This document shows positions 16,152 to 25,219 of a stretch of DNA of 64,000 nucleotides, piece after piece. The position numbers and the translations under genes were made by a program. Below the pieces are notes generated by a model. The model did not search any database and was not told the origin of the DNA. It was given only the letters and a program-made list of their open reading frames with translations. Each line of letters begins with the position of its first letter. Positions within the stretch are counted from its first letter, which is position 1. The stretch covers positions 86,784 to 150,783 of the forward strand of contig NZ_LVEM01000009.1 of NCBI RefSeq assembly GCF_001641335.1, written 5' to 3'. The DNA is from Bradyrhizobium stylosanthis. Lineage in GTDB: Bacteria > Pseudomonadota > Alphaproteobacteria > Rhizobiales > Xanthobacteraceae.

Positions 16152-17372
16152 TCAGCTCCACCACAGGTCCGACAATCGATTCGAAAATATGCGCTTTTCG
16201 CTCGACGAGGTCAGCTGGCGCATTGGCTTCTCTCGCAAAGTTGTACGAAGAGATGGCCTGCTCGCTCCGAATTCACCTGGGGTAACTGCCGCGCCTCGTT
16301 CCATCCGGGGCGCCACTTTAACAACGACACTGCTTATGCCTTCCCTTCGCTGAAGCGTTAATTTCAACTCCTGTCCAACTCGCGCCAAGCCGACCTTGTT
16401 GCGCAATTGCGCAGCCGACCGAATGGGACGGTCGTCGGCCATTGTCACAATGTCCCCTTTGCGCAGACCGGCTACTTCTGCCGGCGAGTTTGGCAGAACC
16501 TCAGCTATTAGAGCGCCTTCGGCCCGAGCGCCGGACGGCCGCGGGTCCTGCAGAGAAACGCCGATACGGCCGCGTTCGACATGGCCGGTGGCGACGATTT
16601 GCTCCATCACTCTCCGCGCCATATTGGCGGGGATCGCAAAGCCAATCCCGACGTTTCCTCCCGCAGGCGAGATGATCGCTGAATTAATTCCGATCAGCTC
16701 GCCGCGCAGGCTGACCAGCGCGCCACCGGAATTGCCGGGGTTAATCGCCGCGTCAGTCTGAATGAAATCCTCAAAGCCCTGCTTGCCGAGGCCAGTGCGG
16801 CCGAGTGCACTGACCAGACCTGAAGTTACGGTTTGACCCAGACCAAAGGGATTGCCGATCGCGAGCACGAAATCACCGACCTCGAGGGCGTCACTGTCGC
16901 CAAAGGCAAGCGCCTTGAGCCCCACGGGATTCTGGATCTGGAGCACGGCAACATCGGTCGGCGGATCGCGACCAATCACCCTGGCCGAAAACTGCCGGCC
17001 CTCTTTCGTGGTGACCTGCACTGTGGACGTGCCTTCGACAACATGATTATTGGTGAGCACATAACCGCGCAGAGCATCAACGATCACTCCGGAGCCAGTT
17101 GCGTTGACCTCTTTCTCGATTTGCTTCGGAACATCGAAGAATTCGCGGAACATCGGATCACGGTAGAGCGGATTGTCTTCGCGCACCCGACCGTGCACCG
17201 AAATGTTGACGACCGCAGGCGTGACCTGGCGAACGAGCGGCGCCAATGTGGGGACCGGCGCTCCGGTCCTGAGATCTGAGACCTGCGCCGTCCCGAGAGA
17301 CGGTACCCCAAATGTCAGTAACACCAACAGCGCCAATCGAACCGCAAGACCGTTGTTCATCTTGTCCACCAT
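16152..17372 (-). CDS. htrA: HtrA/DegP-type periplasmic serine protease
   Basis: The 406-residue protein has a hydrophobic signal sequence (LAVRLALLVLLTFGVPSLG) and then a trypsin-like domain with the catalytic triad His110 (LTNNHVVEG), Asp140 (PPTDVAVL) and Ser215 (NPGNSGGAL). One PDZ domain follows (EVLPNSPAEVAGLRKGDIV). It would degrade or hold misfolded proteins in the periplasm. Two small genes lie immediately upstream on the same strand, and Hsp20 and GroESL genes follow in the same direction, so it is part of the proteostasis block. Two starts are possible, 17372 and 17360; the second has a GGTGGA-like ribosome binding site. Confidence 0.93.
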   Translation of the reverse strand: MVDKMNNGLAVRLALLVLLTFGVPSLGTAQVSDLRTGAPVPTLAPLVRQVTPAVVNISVHGRVREDNPLYRDPMFREFFDVPKQIEKEVNATGSGVIVDALRGYVLTNNHVVEGTSTVQVTTKEGRQFSARVIGRDPPTDVAVLQIQNPVGLKALAFGDSDALEVGDFVLAIGNPFGLGQTVTSGLVSALGRTGLGKQGFEDFIQTDAAINPGNSGGALVSLRGELIGINSAIISPAGGNVGIGFAIPANMARRVMEQIVATGHVERGRIGVSLQDPRPSGARAEGALIAEVLPNSPAEVAGLRKGDIVTMADDRPIRSAAQLRNKVGLARVGQELKLTLQRREGISSVVVKVAPRMERGAAVTPGEFGASRPSLRTTLREKPMRQLTSSSEKRIFSNRLSDLWWS

Positions 17373-17391
17373 GATATTTGCGCGACCCGTT

Positions 17392-17505
17392 TCAAGCGTT
17401 CGCCGGCTGCCACATCGCACGCTGCAGAGCGACGTAGGGAACGACACAGGCCGCAGCCATATGGCCGAACAGGACAAGGCCGAGGACAGCGTGCGTGAAC
17501 ATCAT
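17392..17505 (-). CDS. Small putative membrane peptide (37 aa)
   Basis: The frame begins MMFTHAVLGLVLFGHMAAAC and ends MWQPANA, mostly one hydrophobic helix. Its ATG overlaps the stop of the upstream gene as ATGA, a classic coupling arrangement, and it ends 20 bp before the protease start. Size alone makes this uncertain, but position and hydrophobicity argue for a real gene. A regulator or localiser of the neighbouring membrane-facing protease would be a reasonable guess. Confidence 0.4.
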   Translation of the reverse strand: MMFTHAVLGLVLFGHMAAACVVPYVALQRAMWQPANA

Positions 17506-17843
17506 GCGGCCCTCCGTTCTGCGGCGGCCCAAGGCCGCCGCAGCCGCATCGGCACGCCGCCACCACGCGGCGGGTCATCATCGTCATTATCGCCGTCGAG
17601 CTTGCGCAAGGCTGCGAGAATATCCGCAAGCCGTACCGTATGGCTTATGCCGGGAATTTCGCGCAGCCACGGACAGGATTCCACCGCGTACATGTCGGAG
17701 GCCCAGGACGACAGAATGACGCGCTTCTCCGGCGCGGAGAGCTCATTGTCGTTCAGGACGCTCCTCGGGGAATCGTAGTGAGCGGCGGGGTGAAAGATCG
17801 GATGAAGATTGTGAGCATTTGTGTTTGCGTTCGTCATCGTCAT
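17502..17843 (-). CDS. Conserved rhizobial protein with an EKRxILSSWASD motif
   Basis: The 113-residue product has YDSPRSVLNDNELSAPEKRV directly followed by ILSSWASD, then VESCPWLREIPG and a DILAALRKLDG segment. The same set of blocks, with EKRAILSSWLAD, occurs in the C-terminal half of the gene at 22997-23554, so the two are paralogues within this island. I know the family only as a rhizobial hypothetical with no assigned function. The C-terminal tail is Asp/Gly/Arg-rich and probably disordered. It heads a three-gene unit ending in the HtrA protease. Confidence 0.65.
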   Translation of the reverse strand: MTMTNANTNAHNLHPIFHPAAHYDSPRSVLNDNELSAPEKRVILSSWASDMYAVESCPWLREIPGISHTVRLADILAALRKLDGDNDDDDPPRGGGVPMRLRRPWAAAERRAA

Positions 17844-17880
17844 GCCTCCCTTATCTCTCCTTTCCAGGGATTGCTGTGGG

Positions 17881-17909
17881 GGGAAGCGGCGGCGGAGCCG
17901 CCGCTTCCC
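17881..17909 (-). terminator. Strong hairpin after the first hsp20
   Basis: GGGAAGCGGCGGC and GCCGCCGCTTCCC form a perfect 13-bp stem with a three-base loop, 8 bp past the hsp20 stop at 17918. There is no T-run, so it may stop transcription only partly or protect the 3' end of the mRNA. Confidence 0.6.
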
Positions 17910-17917
17910 GTTTCAGA

Positions 17918-18409
17918 CTATAGCGCGTTGATCGCGATGCGTTTCACGCCCTCGCGCGGCTTGTCCGATTTGGGCAATGAGACGGTCAAGACGCCGTTCT
18001 TGAACGACGCTTCGACCTTGTCCTCCTGCACGTCGTCGAGTGGAATCTGACGCTCGAAAGCGCCGTAATAGCGCTCGCTGAAATATCGGCCTTCGCCATT
18101 GCGTTCGGCCTTCTTCTCACCGCGGATCGTCAGGACGCCTTTGGTGATTTCCACCTGAACGTCCTTTTCGTTCATCCCCGGCAGTTCGGCCGACACGGTC
18201 AATGCCTTGTCGGTCTCGCTGAGCTCGACTTTTGGCCAACCGAGGCGACCTTCCATCGATGGGGACAGGCCTGGATTGCCGAAGCCTCGAAACACATCGT
18301 CGAACAGACGGTTCATCTCGCGGTGCAGGGTCAGGAAGGGATCGAAGCTGTCACGCGCGGGCGCAAGCTCCTGGGTTTTCGACCACGGAATCAGATCACG
18401 AATAGCCAT
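17918..18409 (-). CDS. Hsp20 family small heat-shock protein (class C type)
   Basis: This 163-residue protein starts MAIRDLIPWSK and contains the alpha-crystallin domain from WPKVELSETDKALTVSAELP to GVLTVSLPK, with ASFKNGVLTVSLP as the conserved A-x-x-x-n-GVL-x-v-x-x-P signature. It ends in KRIAINAL, giving the C-terminal I-x-I anchoring motif. It is an ATP-independent holdase that keeps unfolding proteins soluble for refolding by DnaK and GroEL. It lies 82 bp downstream of another hsp20 on the same strand and is probably co-transcribed with it. Confidence 0.95.
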   Translation of the reverse strand: MAIRDLIPWSKTQELAPARDSFDPFLTLHREMNRLFDDVFRGFGNPGLSPSMEGRLGWPKVELSETDKALTVSAELPGMNEKDVQVEITKGVLTIRGEKKAERNGEGRYFSERYYGAFERQIPLDDVQEDKVEASFKNGVLTVSLPKSDKPREGVKRIAINAL

Positions 18410-18491
18410 TGTTTGACCTCACTTGTTCATGGGGACAGGGAGTGCGGACGCTGCATGCGCCACACGCCCCGTCTCGATGCTCCAATCGTGC

Positions 18492-18950
18492 CTAAGCTGC
18501 CTTCTTCTGCGCGATCTGGGGTGAGGAGGAAGCCGCCGTTCCGATCTCGATTCGGCGCGGCTTCATCGCTTCCGGCACCTCGCGCACCAGATCGATTGTC
18601 AGCAGACCATCCTGGAACGAGGCCTGCTTGACCTGGACATAGTCAGCGAGGTTGAACACGCGCCGGAACGGACGGGCCGCGATACCCTGGTAGAGGTATT
18701 CGCGCGCGGCACCGTCGGGCTTCTTGCCCTCGACGGTCAGCACGTTCTGTTCCACCGTCACAGCGATGTCCTGGACGCCGAAGCCGGCCACTGCCAGGGT
18801 CACGCGGTAGTGGTCTTCGCCGAAGCGTTCGATGTTGTAGGGGGGATAGTTATCTTCAGTCGCCTGACGCAGCGTCGAATCGACGAGGTTTGCCAGGTGA
18901 TCGAAGCCGATCGTGGAGCGCCACAACGGCGCGAAGTCGAGTGTCCTCAT
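18492..18950 (-). CDS. IbpA-type Hsp20 small heat-shock protein
   Basis: The protein from the ATG at 18950 (152 residues) begins MRTLDFAPLWRSTIGFDHL, the typical N-terminus of Bradyrhizobium class A small heat-shock proteins, and has YNIERFGEDHYRVTLAVAGF and ASFQDGLLTIDLVREVPEAM in the alpha-crystallin domain. The IEIG near the end is the I-x-I motif. The start is set by GGAGGA just upstream, which is part of a ROSE-type thermosensor leader. It is a close paralogue of the gene at 22359. It is followed by a second hsp20. Confidence 0.96.
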   Translation of the reverse strand: MRTLDFAPLWRSTIGFDHLANLVDSTLRQATEDNYPPYNIERFGEDHYRVTLAVAGFGVQDIAVTVEQNVLTVEGKKPDGAAREYLYQGIAARPFRRVFNLADYVQVKQASFQDGLLTIDLVREVPEAMKPRRIEIGTAASSSPQIAQKKAA

Positions 18951-19075
18951 AGCCAAGTCCTCCAAAGAGCAAGATGGATACGAAGGAACGCAAGACCGTA
19001 CTTACGGTATGATCGGAAGCCCGGTCCGGCGCCCATGCCGGACCCGAAACTGGCGTCCGGCACACCGCTCTCGCG
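18951..19075 (-). promoter_or_regulatory. ROSE-type RNA thermometer of the hsp20 at 18950
   Basis: The minus-strand leader ends in TTGCTCTTTGGAGGA, the ROSE arrangement in which a U(U/C)GCU sequence pairs with the Shine-Dalgarno region at normal temperature. Further upstream there are GC-rich hairpins, including GCCGGAC paired with GTCCGGC. The same 3' sequence recurs in front of the hsp20 gene at 22359. I predict that heat melts the last hairpin and allows translation. Confidence 0.78.
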
Positions 19076-19165
19076 GCGAAAAATGACTTAAAAAAAAGGC
19101 AACTGATTTCAAGAGGGCGTCCAAGAATTTTTCGAGTCCGGTCGGGTCGCATTTTTCCGTCCGGA

Positions 19166-19354
19166 TCATGCGGCCTCGGCGTAGGTCAGACGGGCCAGCT
19201 CCGCTTCGGCGGCATTGCGCAAGCGCTCGAGGCGAGCGCGATCCTCAGGGGTGAGGTCGTTGGCGGGCAAGAGCCTTTCGCAATGCAAAACAACGCGTCG
19301 CTGGCTTTCGATCAGAAACGCAACCGCGCCGCCAACAGCGGGTTCAAACGGCAT
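19166..19354 (-). CDS. Small hypothetical protein (62 aa)
   Basis: The translation MPFEPAVGGAVAFLIESQRR ends EDRARLERLRNAAEAELARL-TYAEAA. It has an amphipathic helical C-terminus rich in Arg, Glu and Ala. I do not recognise the family. It lies between the exported protein gene and the ROSE leader of hsp20, on the same strand. Composition is protein-like and the gap leaves room for it, but there is no strong ribosome binding site to prove it. Confidence 0.42.
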   Translation of the reverse strand: MPFEPAVGGAVAFLIESQRRVVLHCERLLPANDLTPEDRARLERLRNAAEAELARLTYAEAA

Positions 19355-19418
19355 CGGAAGTCCTCACAGCTCGGACGGAAGTTTGGGGCGGCCGGATCAA
19401 CCGGCCGCTCCACCCGGA

Positions 19419-19757
19419 CTAGCTGGTTGCAGTCTGGGTCCCCTCGCGCTGGGTCGGCAACAGGTCGAACCTCAACCGGGGTGCATCCAGGATTGGCGAA
19501 AGCAGCGTGTCCACGTTCACCGTAGAGGGCGCTTGCGGCCAGCTCAGCCACGGCATCGTGTCCAGTTGTGGAATCGGCGGCAACGCAATTTTTTCGAAGC
19601 CGCCTTTTGTCGCCCGCAGCGAGGACGTCGTTTCTGACCCGTGGGCTGCAAACGGCGCCAAAGCAATGACACCTCCGAGCGTCACTGCGACGAGATTGCG
19701 TAGGATATTGTGGGTGCTCTCCGCCCGAGCGGAGAATGTGAATTGATCCTTGATCAT
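19419..19757 (-). CDS. Small exported protein downstream of a mini-ORF (112 aa)
   Basis: The protein has a signal peptide with a long n-region: NILRNLVAVTLGGVIALAPF, followed by AAHG and a mature part rich in Pro, Ser and Thr (ALPPIPQLDTMPWLSWPQAP). It therefore probably reaches the periplasm. I do not recognise a family. The start at 19757 sits 1 bp after the stop of the 38-residue ORF at 19759, with TAGGAG as ribosome binding site. Its place between groEL and hsp20 suggests a role in the heat-shock block that I cannot specify. Confidence 0.55.
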   Translation of the reverse strand: MIKDQFTFSARAESTHNILRNLVAVTLGGVIALAPFAAHGSETTSSLRATKGGFEKIALPPIPQLDTMPWLSWPQAPSTVNVDTLLSPILDAPRLRFDLLPTQREGTQTATS

Positions 19758-19758
19758 C

Positions 19759-19875
19759 TCATGCTCCTACCGTCCGAAAACAGATCCAGATGATGGTCGC
19801 GACGCTTGCGGCGCACATGCCCCAATCGGGTACGTGGCGCGCCAGCCCCGGACGCCATTGATGTGAGCTGTTCAT
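19759..19875 (-). CDS. Small putative membrane peptide (38 aa)
   Basis: The frame reads MNSSHQWRPGLARHVPDW followed by a hydrophobic stretch GMCAASVATIIWICFR. The stop lies one base before the start of the exported protein, which suggests coupling. It lies 84 bp downstream of the groEL stop and is separated from it by a strong hairpin. It is too short for family assignment; expression is unproven. Confidence 0.4.
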   Translation of the reverse strand: MNSSHQWRPGLARHVPDWGMCAASVATIIWICFRTVGA

Positions 19876-19926
19876 CTGAAGCTCCCTCGCTCTTGCGAAT
19901 TATCCCTTCTGCTTGATGTGAGAGGT

Positions 19927-19951
19927 GGGCCCGGCCGGATCGGCCGGGCCC
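19927..19951 (-). terminator. Hairpin after groEL copy 1
   Basis: GGGCCCGGCC and GGCCGGGCCC form a perfect 10-bp stem with a five-base loop, 9 bp past the groEL stop. No T-run follows, so termination strength is uncertain. Confidence 0.6.
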
Positions 19952-19959
19952 GATACGCG

Positions 19960-21579
<1,620 letters not shown>

Positions 21580-21614
21580 TTTGAAAATCTCCTTTCTCTT
21601 CGATGACTGTCAGC

Positions 21615-21929
21615 TCACGCGGCCTTCTTGAGCGCTTCGGTCTTTTCGACCACACCCAGAAGGTCACTCTCCTTCATGATCAGCAGTTCCTTGCCGTCGA
21701 TCTTGACCTCGGTGCCCGACCACTTCGCAAACAGCACGCGGTCGCCGACCTTGACGTCGAGCGGCACGAGTTGGCCTTGCTCGTTGCGGCCTCCCGGGCC
21801 GACGGCGATGATCTCGCCCTGCTGCGGCTTCTCCTTGGCGGTGTCGGGAATGATGATGCCGCCAGACGTTTTCTCTTCGGCATCAATGCGGCGCACGAGC
21901 ACGCGATCGTGCAATGGACGGAAATGCAT
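21615..21929 (-). CDS. groES: GroES co-chaperonin, copy 1
   Basis: The 104-residue protein starts MHFRPLHDRVLVRRIDAEEK and has the mobile loop region TSGGIIIPDTAKEK, then VGDRVLFAKWSGTEV and ELLIMKESDLLGVVE. The ATG at 21929 is preceded by GAGGAGG. It caps the GroEL ring. No CIRCE repeat (TTAGCACTC-N9-GAGTGCTAA) is visible upstream. A CTTGCAC element 90-100 bp upstream could be the -35 of a sigma-32 promoter, with CCCAGTT as a poor -10. The divergent hsp20 at 22359 shares the intergenic region. Confidence 0.97.
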   Translation of the reverse strand: MHFRPLHDRVLVRRIDAEEKTSGGIIIPDTAKEKPQQGEIIAVGPGGRNEQGQLVPLDVKVGDRVLFAKWSGTEVKIDGKELLIMKESDLLGVVEKTEALKKAA

Positions 21930-22213
21930 GCACATCCTCCTCGATAGGTTCAGCGATGTCCAAAATCCGGGTCCGGAACCGGCCCCCGGGCGAAAAACGA
22001 ACTGGGAGTCGAATCGACTTCGTGCAAGACCGCTCGAGTGAAATTTTTTCAGCCCGCGCCCATGCAGTCGGACGGAAGCCGCGGGCATTGACCAAGGGCT
22101 TGCCGTAAACAATTGGCAAACCGTGCGCGCGAAGTCGCACTAAGTTCTTGCCGTGCCACCGATTTGGATAATCCGCATTCCGCGCGTCGGTGTCAAAATT
22201 TTCTCGGCGCCCT

Positions 22214-22242
22214 CTTGAAACCGAAAACGGTTTTGCTAATTT
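22214..22242 (+). promoter_or_regulatory. RpoH-type heat-shock promoter of hsp20
   Basis: CTTGAA at 22214-22219 and CTAATTT at 22236-22242 are 16 bp apart, fitting the alphaproteobacterial sigma-32 pattern (CTTG, 16-17 bp, C-rich/AT-rich -10). It lies about 120 bp before the hsp20 start and just upstream of the ROSE leader. A similar GCCCTCTTGAAA block precedes the other ROSE-controlled hsp20. Confidence 0.6.
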
Positions 22243-22249
22243 TCCGATC

Positions 22250-22358
22250 GCCACAGAAACGTGGGATTCGGACGCCTTATGGGTCCGGGTAAATGAGACG
22301 GGCACCGGTCGTGTCCGGTGCCGCTCGTAACCATCTTGCTCTCTTGGAGGATTTGGCT
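22250..22358 (+). promoter_or_regulatory. ROSE-type RNA thermometer of the hsp20 at 22359
   Basis: The leader ends TTGCTCTCTTGGAGGA just before the ATG, matching the 3' hairpin of ROSE elements. An upstream perfect hairpin at 22301-22322 (GGCACCGG/CCGGTGCC) and further GC-rich pairing around 22262-22290 resemble the constitutive stems of ROSE. It is nearly identical at its 3' end to the leader at 18951. Confidence 0.8.
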
Positions 22359-22817
22359 ATGCGCACTTACGATTTATCGCCCCTCTGGCGTTCGACCATT
22401 GGCTTCGACCGCCTTTTTGACCTCGCAGAGATGGCGCAGCGCGCCGGCGAGGACAACTACCCACCCTACAACATCGAACGCCTCTCCGAGGACCGCTATC
22501 AGATTTCGCTGGCGATCGCGGGCTTCGCGCCGAGTGATATCGCAATCACGGCCGAACAGAACGTGGTCACCATCGAGGGCAGCAAGCCGGATAATGCCGA
22601 GCGGAATTTCATCCATCGCGGCATCTCCACGCGCAGCTTCAAGCGGAGGTTCGACCTGGCGGACTACGTTCAGGTCAAGAGCGCATCCTTCGAAAACGGG
22701 CTGCTCCGAATCGACCTGGTCCGGGAGATTCCGGAAGCCATGAAGCCGCGCCGGATCGCGATCAACGGCGCGCCGGCGGACAATGTCCAGAAACTAGAGA
22801 GCAAGGCAGCAGCGTAA
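22359..22817 (+). CDS. IbpA-type Hsp20 small heat-shock protein, second copy
   Basis: From the ATG at 22359 (152 residues) the protein begins MRTYDLSPLWRSTIGFDRL and has YNIERLSEDRYQISLAIAGF, ASFENGLLRIDLVREIPEAM and the IAIN C-terminal motif. It is a near twin of the gene at 18492-18950. It reads divergently from groES across a shared regulatory region. A sigma-32-like promoter and a ROSE leader give dual heat control: more transcription and unblocked translation. It ends 70 bp before the small coupled genes at 22887. Confidence 0.96.
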   Translation: MRTYDLSPLWRSTIGFDRLFDLAEMAQRAGEDNYPPYNIERLSEDRYQISLAIAGFAPSDIAITAEQNVVTIEGSKPDNAERNFIHRGISTRSFKRRFDLADYVQVKSASFENGLLRIDLVREIPEAMKPRRIAINGAPADNVQKLESKAAA

Positions 22818-22886
22818 CCAAGCTGTCTGATCGGCGCCGCGCCGTTCGCGCGGCTGCCGTTATTTGTCAACGGACAGGAGGATACG

Positions 22887-23000
22887 ATGCGGCTGACGAC
22901 CGCGCACGACAACACGCGTCTCTCGACAATCGACGGCCGACGGTACTTTCGTCGGACCAAGGGCGCAACGCTACGTGACGCGGGAGAGAAGCAGTCATGA
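22887..23000 (+). CDS. Small basic ORF coupled to the next gene (37 aa)
   Basis: The frame starts MRLTTAHDNTRLSTIDGRRY and ends RDAGEKQS. An excellent ribosome binding site (AGGAGG, 6 bp before the ATG) and an ATGA overlap with the next gene at 22997 both argue that it is translated. It is basic and has no hydrophobic segment. No family is recognisable. A coupling leader peptide or a small regulatory protein is possible. Confidence 0.45.
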   Translation: MRLTTAHDNTRLSTIDGRRYFRRTKGATLRDAGEKQS

Positions 23001-23554
23001 CTGGCCATCACATCGAACGGCTTCGCGCCCACCGAAACAATATTCGTCGTTATCGCAGGCTCCTCGAAACGTCTCTCACGGATCTTGAACGAGGCTATAT
23101 CGAGCGACGATTGCTTGACGAGCGAGCTTCCGTGGAAGCTCTCCTGCGAGAGGCCTACCCGGATCGCCTGTCGCTCCGGACGACGAAACCCGCGGCAGAT
23201 CAGGGCACAACTCCGTTGGAGCTAACGGAGTACCTGCATCCGGCCGGCGCCTTTGAGCATCCCCTGGATGTCCTCGATGATCCCGATCTCACCGCGTACG
23301 AGAAGCGGGCCATCTTGTCCTCCTGGCTCGCGGATCACTGCCTCGGCGAAGATCGCTCCTACTTGAAGCGCCACGACGATACGAGCGTCCGGCTCGAAGA
23401 TATCGTTGATGCGCTATGTGATCTCTCCTCGCAAACGGAGGCCGAGAAGCTCGATCATGAATGCGAACCGGATCGAAAGGAGCGGCGCACCGGACCCCAG
23501 TTCCCTTCAGGCCGTCGGCATCATGACGACGTCAGGAGGACAAATCGATGCTGA
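22997..23554 (+). CDS. Two-part rhizobial hypothetical protein (185 aa)
   Basis: The N-terminal 55 residues (MTGHHIERLRAHRNNIRRYR, RGYIERRLLDERASVEALL) form a coiled-coil-like module seen as a stand-alone small protein in rhizobia. The second part, from about residue 85, has HPLDVLDDPDLTAYEKRA then ILSSWLADHC and DIVDALCDLS, matching the paralogue at 17502-17843. It is thus an apparent fusion of two small families. The start is coupled to the upstream mini-ORF. It lies between hsp20 and rpoH in the same direction and may be part of that operon. The function is unknown. Confidence 0.62.
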   Translation: MTGHHIERLRAHRNNIRRYRRLLETSLTDLERGYIERRLLDERASVEALLREAYPDRLSLRTTKPAADQGTTPLELTEYLHPAGAFEHPLDVLDDPDLTAYEKRAILSSWLADHCLGEDRSYLKRHDDTSVRLEDIVDALCDLSSQTEAEKLDHECEPDRKERRTGPQFPSGRRHHDDVRRTNRC

Positions 23555-23652
23555 TCGATCTCACGGATGTTGCAACACTGGTCGGGTCAGTCGGATCCCT
23601 TTTGAGCGTGGCGGTCATCGCAAGCAAACTCTCGAGACCAACGCCACTCTGA
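23548..23652 (+). CDS. Small putative membrane peptide (34 aa)
   Basis: The frame MLIDLTDVATLVGSVGSLLS-VAVIASKLSRPTPL is one short hydrophobic helix with a basic end. AGGAGG lies 8 bp upstream of the ATG, and the start overlaps the end of the preceding gene. Strong ribosome binding and gene-to-gene overlap support real translation. It may be a short membrane regulator, but nothing in the sequence says of what. Confidence 0.45.
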   Translation: MLIDLTDVATLVGSVGSLLSVAVIASKLSRPTPL

Positions 23653-23701
23653 TCATGGCTCGATACCGGCCTTGTCAGACAAGACCAACTACGAGGGGCA
23701 C

Positions 23702-24658
23702 ATGCACAAAATGAATTCTCAGCCACTGCCTTCCATTGCCACAGGACTGACTCACTATCTCGCACAGATCAAGAAATTCCCGATCCTGACCCAGGAGGAG
23801 GAGACCCAATTCGCGAGACGCTGGCGCCAACTGGGCGATCGCGACGCCGCCTATCGGCTCGTCACAAGCCATCTGCGCCTCGTTGCGAAGATCGCGATGC
23901 GATATCGCGGTTATGGATTGCCGATCGCCGATATCGTTTCCGAAGGCAACATTGGATTGATGCAGGCCGTACGACGCTTCGACCCGGACCGAGGGGTTCG
24001 TCTTTCAACCTACGCATTGTGGTGGATCAAGGCGACGATTCAGGAATACGTACTTCGATCCTGGTCGATGGTGAAGGTTTCAACAAACAACGCACAAAAG
24101 AAGCTCTTCTTCAAATTAAGGCAAGCGAAGCGTGCGATCTCGGCTGTCGAAGACGGGGATCTGCATCCCGAGCAGGTCCAAGCAATTGCTGCACGCCTCA
24201 GGGTCCCGGAACGAGAAGTCGTCGATATGGACCGGCGCCTGCGAGGTGACGTGTCGCTGAATTCCCGCACTCACGACGATCCGGACGCCGACGAAGCGAT
24301 AGAACGGCTTGTAGACCCCTCTCCTGCACAAGACGACAAGTTGGCTGATGAACACGAATTGGTCCAACGCCGACAAGCGTTGCGAGCCGCTATCCAGACG
24401 CTTGGTCCGCGCGAGCGACACATCTTCACTGCGCGCCAGTTGACCGATACGCCTCCAACACTGGAGGAACTCGCGGCAGAATATGGAGTATCCCGCGAGA
24501 GGGTCCGCCAAATAGAGCAGCGAGCATTTGAGAAGATCAGGCTGGCAATGCAACCGGCCGGCAATTCTTTGAAGCCGCGACACCTGGTCGCAAGGAATGC
24601 CATGTCGATCCAATCGACACAAGAAAACCGAGAGAGACCTCTTTCGGCGAGTTACTGA
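23702..24658 (+). CDS. rpoH: RpoH-type (sigma-32) heat-shock sigma factor
   Basis: This 318-residue protein has sigma region 2 with DIVSEGNIGLMQAVRRFDPD and RLSTYALWWIKATIQEYVLR, then STNNAQKKLFFKLRQAK. The QKKLFFKLR segment at about residues 132-140 is the RpoH box that distinguishes sigma-32 from other sigma-70 proteins. Region 4 ends with LAAEYGVSRERVRQIEQRAF. A basic tail of some 30 residues follows. The first in-frame ATG with a GAGGGG site is at 23702; ATG 23711 is possible. It lies directly downstream of the hsp20 block and could form a self-driving heat-shock island with the promoters seen here. Confidence 0.92.
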   Translation: MHKMNSQPLPSIATGLTHYLAQIKKFPILTQEEETQFARRWRQLGDRDAAYRLVTSHLRLVAKIAMRYRGYGLPIADIVSEGNIGLMQAVRRFDPDRGVRLSTYALWWIKATIQEYVLRSWSMVKVSTNNAQKKLFFKLRQAKRAISAVEDGDLHPEQVQAIAARLRVPEREVVDMDRRLRGDVSLNSRTHDDPDADEAIERLVDPSPAQDDKLADEHELVQRRQALRAAIQTLGPRERHIFTARQLTDTPPTLEELAAEYGVSRERVRQIEQRAFEKIRLAMQPAGNSLKPRHLVARNAMSIQSTQENRERPLSASY

Positions 24659-24826
24659 ATTCAACGATATCTAGGCCGTGAACGCATGAACCTGCCGGGC
24701 GGACCGCTTGCCACAGTACGCTATGCACCATAGCAACCAAATTCTGCAGCGCAGCTGAATGACGCGAAGAGCCAATAGCGGAAATTTGCGTTGGTTGAAT
24801 GAAAGGTTCCGCTAACTGAGGCGACC

Positions 24827-25219
24827 TTATTCTTTCGGCGGCGGCGCCTGGTTGATCAATTGAGAGACAGCCGTCACGACTTGGGCAGGCGCAAATGGCT
24901 TGTTCAGAAGAATGCTATTAGGTACGCCATGCGAGGGCCACTCGTCCGCCGCAGCGCCGGTCATGTAAATTACCGGCATCTCCGGATTAAGCTCCCTGGC
25001 CCGTTTGGCAACGTCCCACCCCGTCAATTGGCCTTTCAAGTTAATATCGGTCAGGAGCGCTCGATACTTCGTAGGCGCGCCTTGAAGCAGTGCGACCGCC
25101 TTCTCACCAGATGCAACGATCTCATTTTCAAATCCGCCCTCGGCAAGCGCGGCGTCGACAAGGTCTTGGATCAGAGAATCGTCTTCTACCACTAGGATTA
25201 ATAGTACTGCGCTGTGCAC
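24827..25219 (-). CDS. Receiver-only response regulator, copy 1
   Basis: The protein is a single receiver domain: VVEDDSLIQDLVDAALAEGG has the acidic pair, LLTDINLKGQLTGW holds the phosphoacceptor Asp, MPVIYMTGAAA the conserved Thr, and LLNKPFAPAQVV the Lys-Pro. There is no output domain. I chose a GTG at 25219 since GGAGG lies 5 bp upstream. A paralogue lies at 55794. Such single-domain receivers act in phosphorelays or on partner proteins, for example in the alphaproteobacterial general stress response. The kinase is not in this window. It converges with rpoH. Confidence 0.88.
   Translation of the reverse strand: MHSAVLLILVVEDDSLIQDLVDAALAEGGFENEIVASGEKAVALLQGAPTKYRALLTDINLKGQLTGWDVAKRARELNPEMPVIYMTGAAADEWPSHGVPNSILLNKPFAPAQVVTAVSQLINQAPPPKE

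Noticed and set aside
24849..24862. TTGATCAATTGAGA in the first receiver gene as a FixK/FNR box
   Set aside because: It is inside coding sequence and the spacing of half-sites is wrong.
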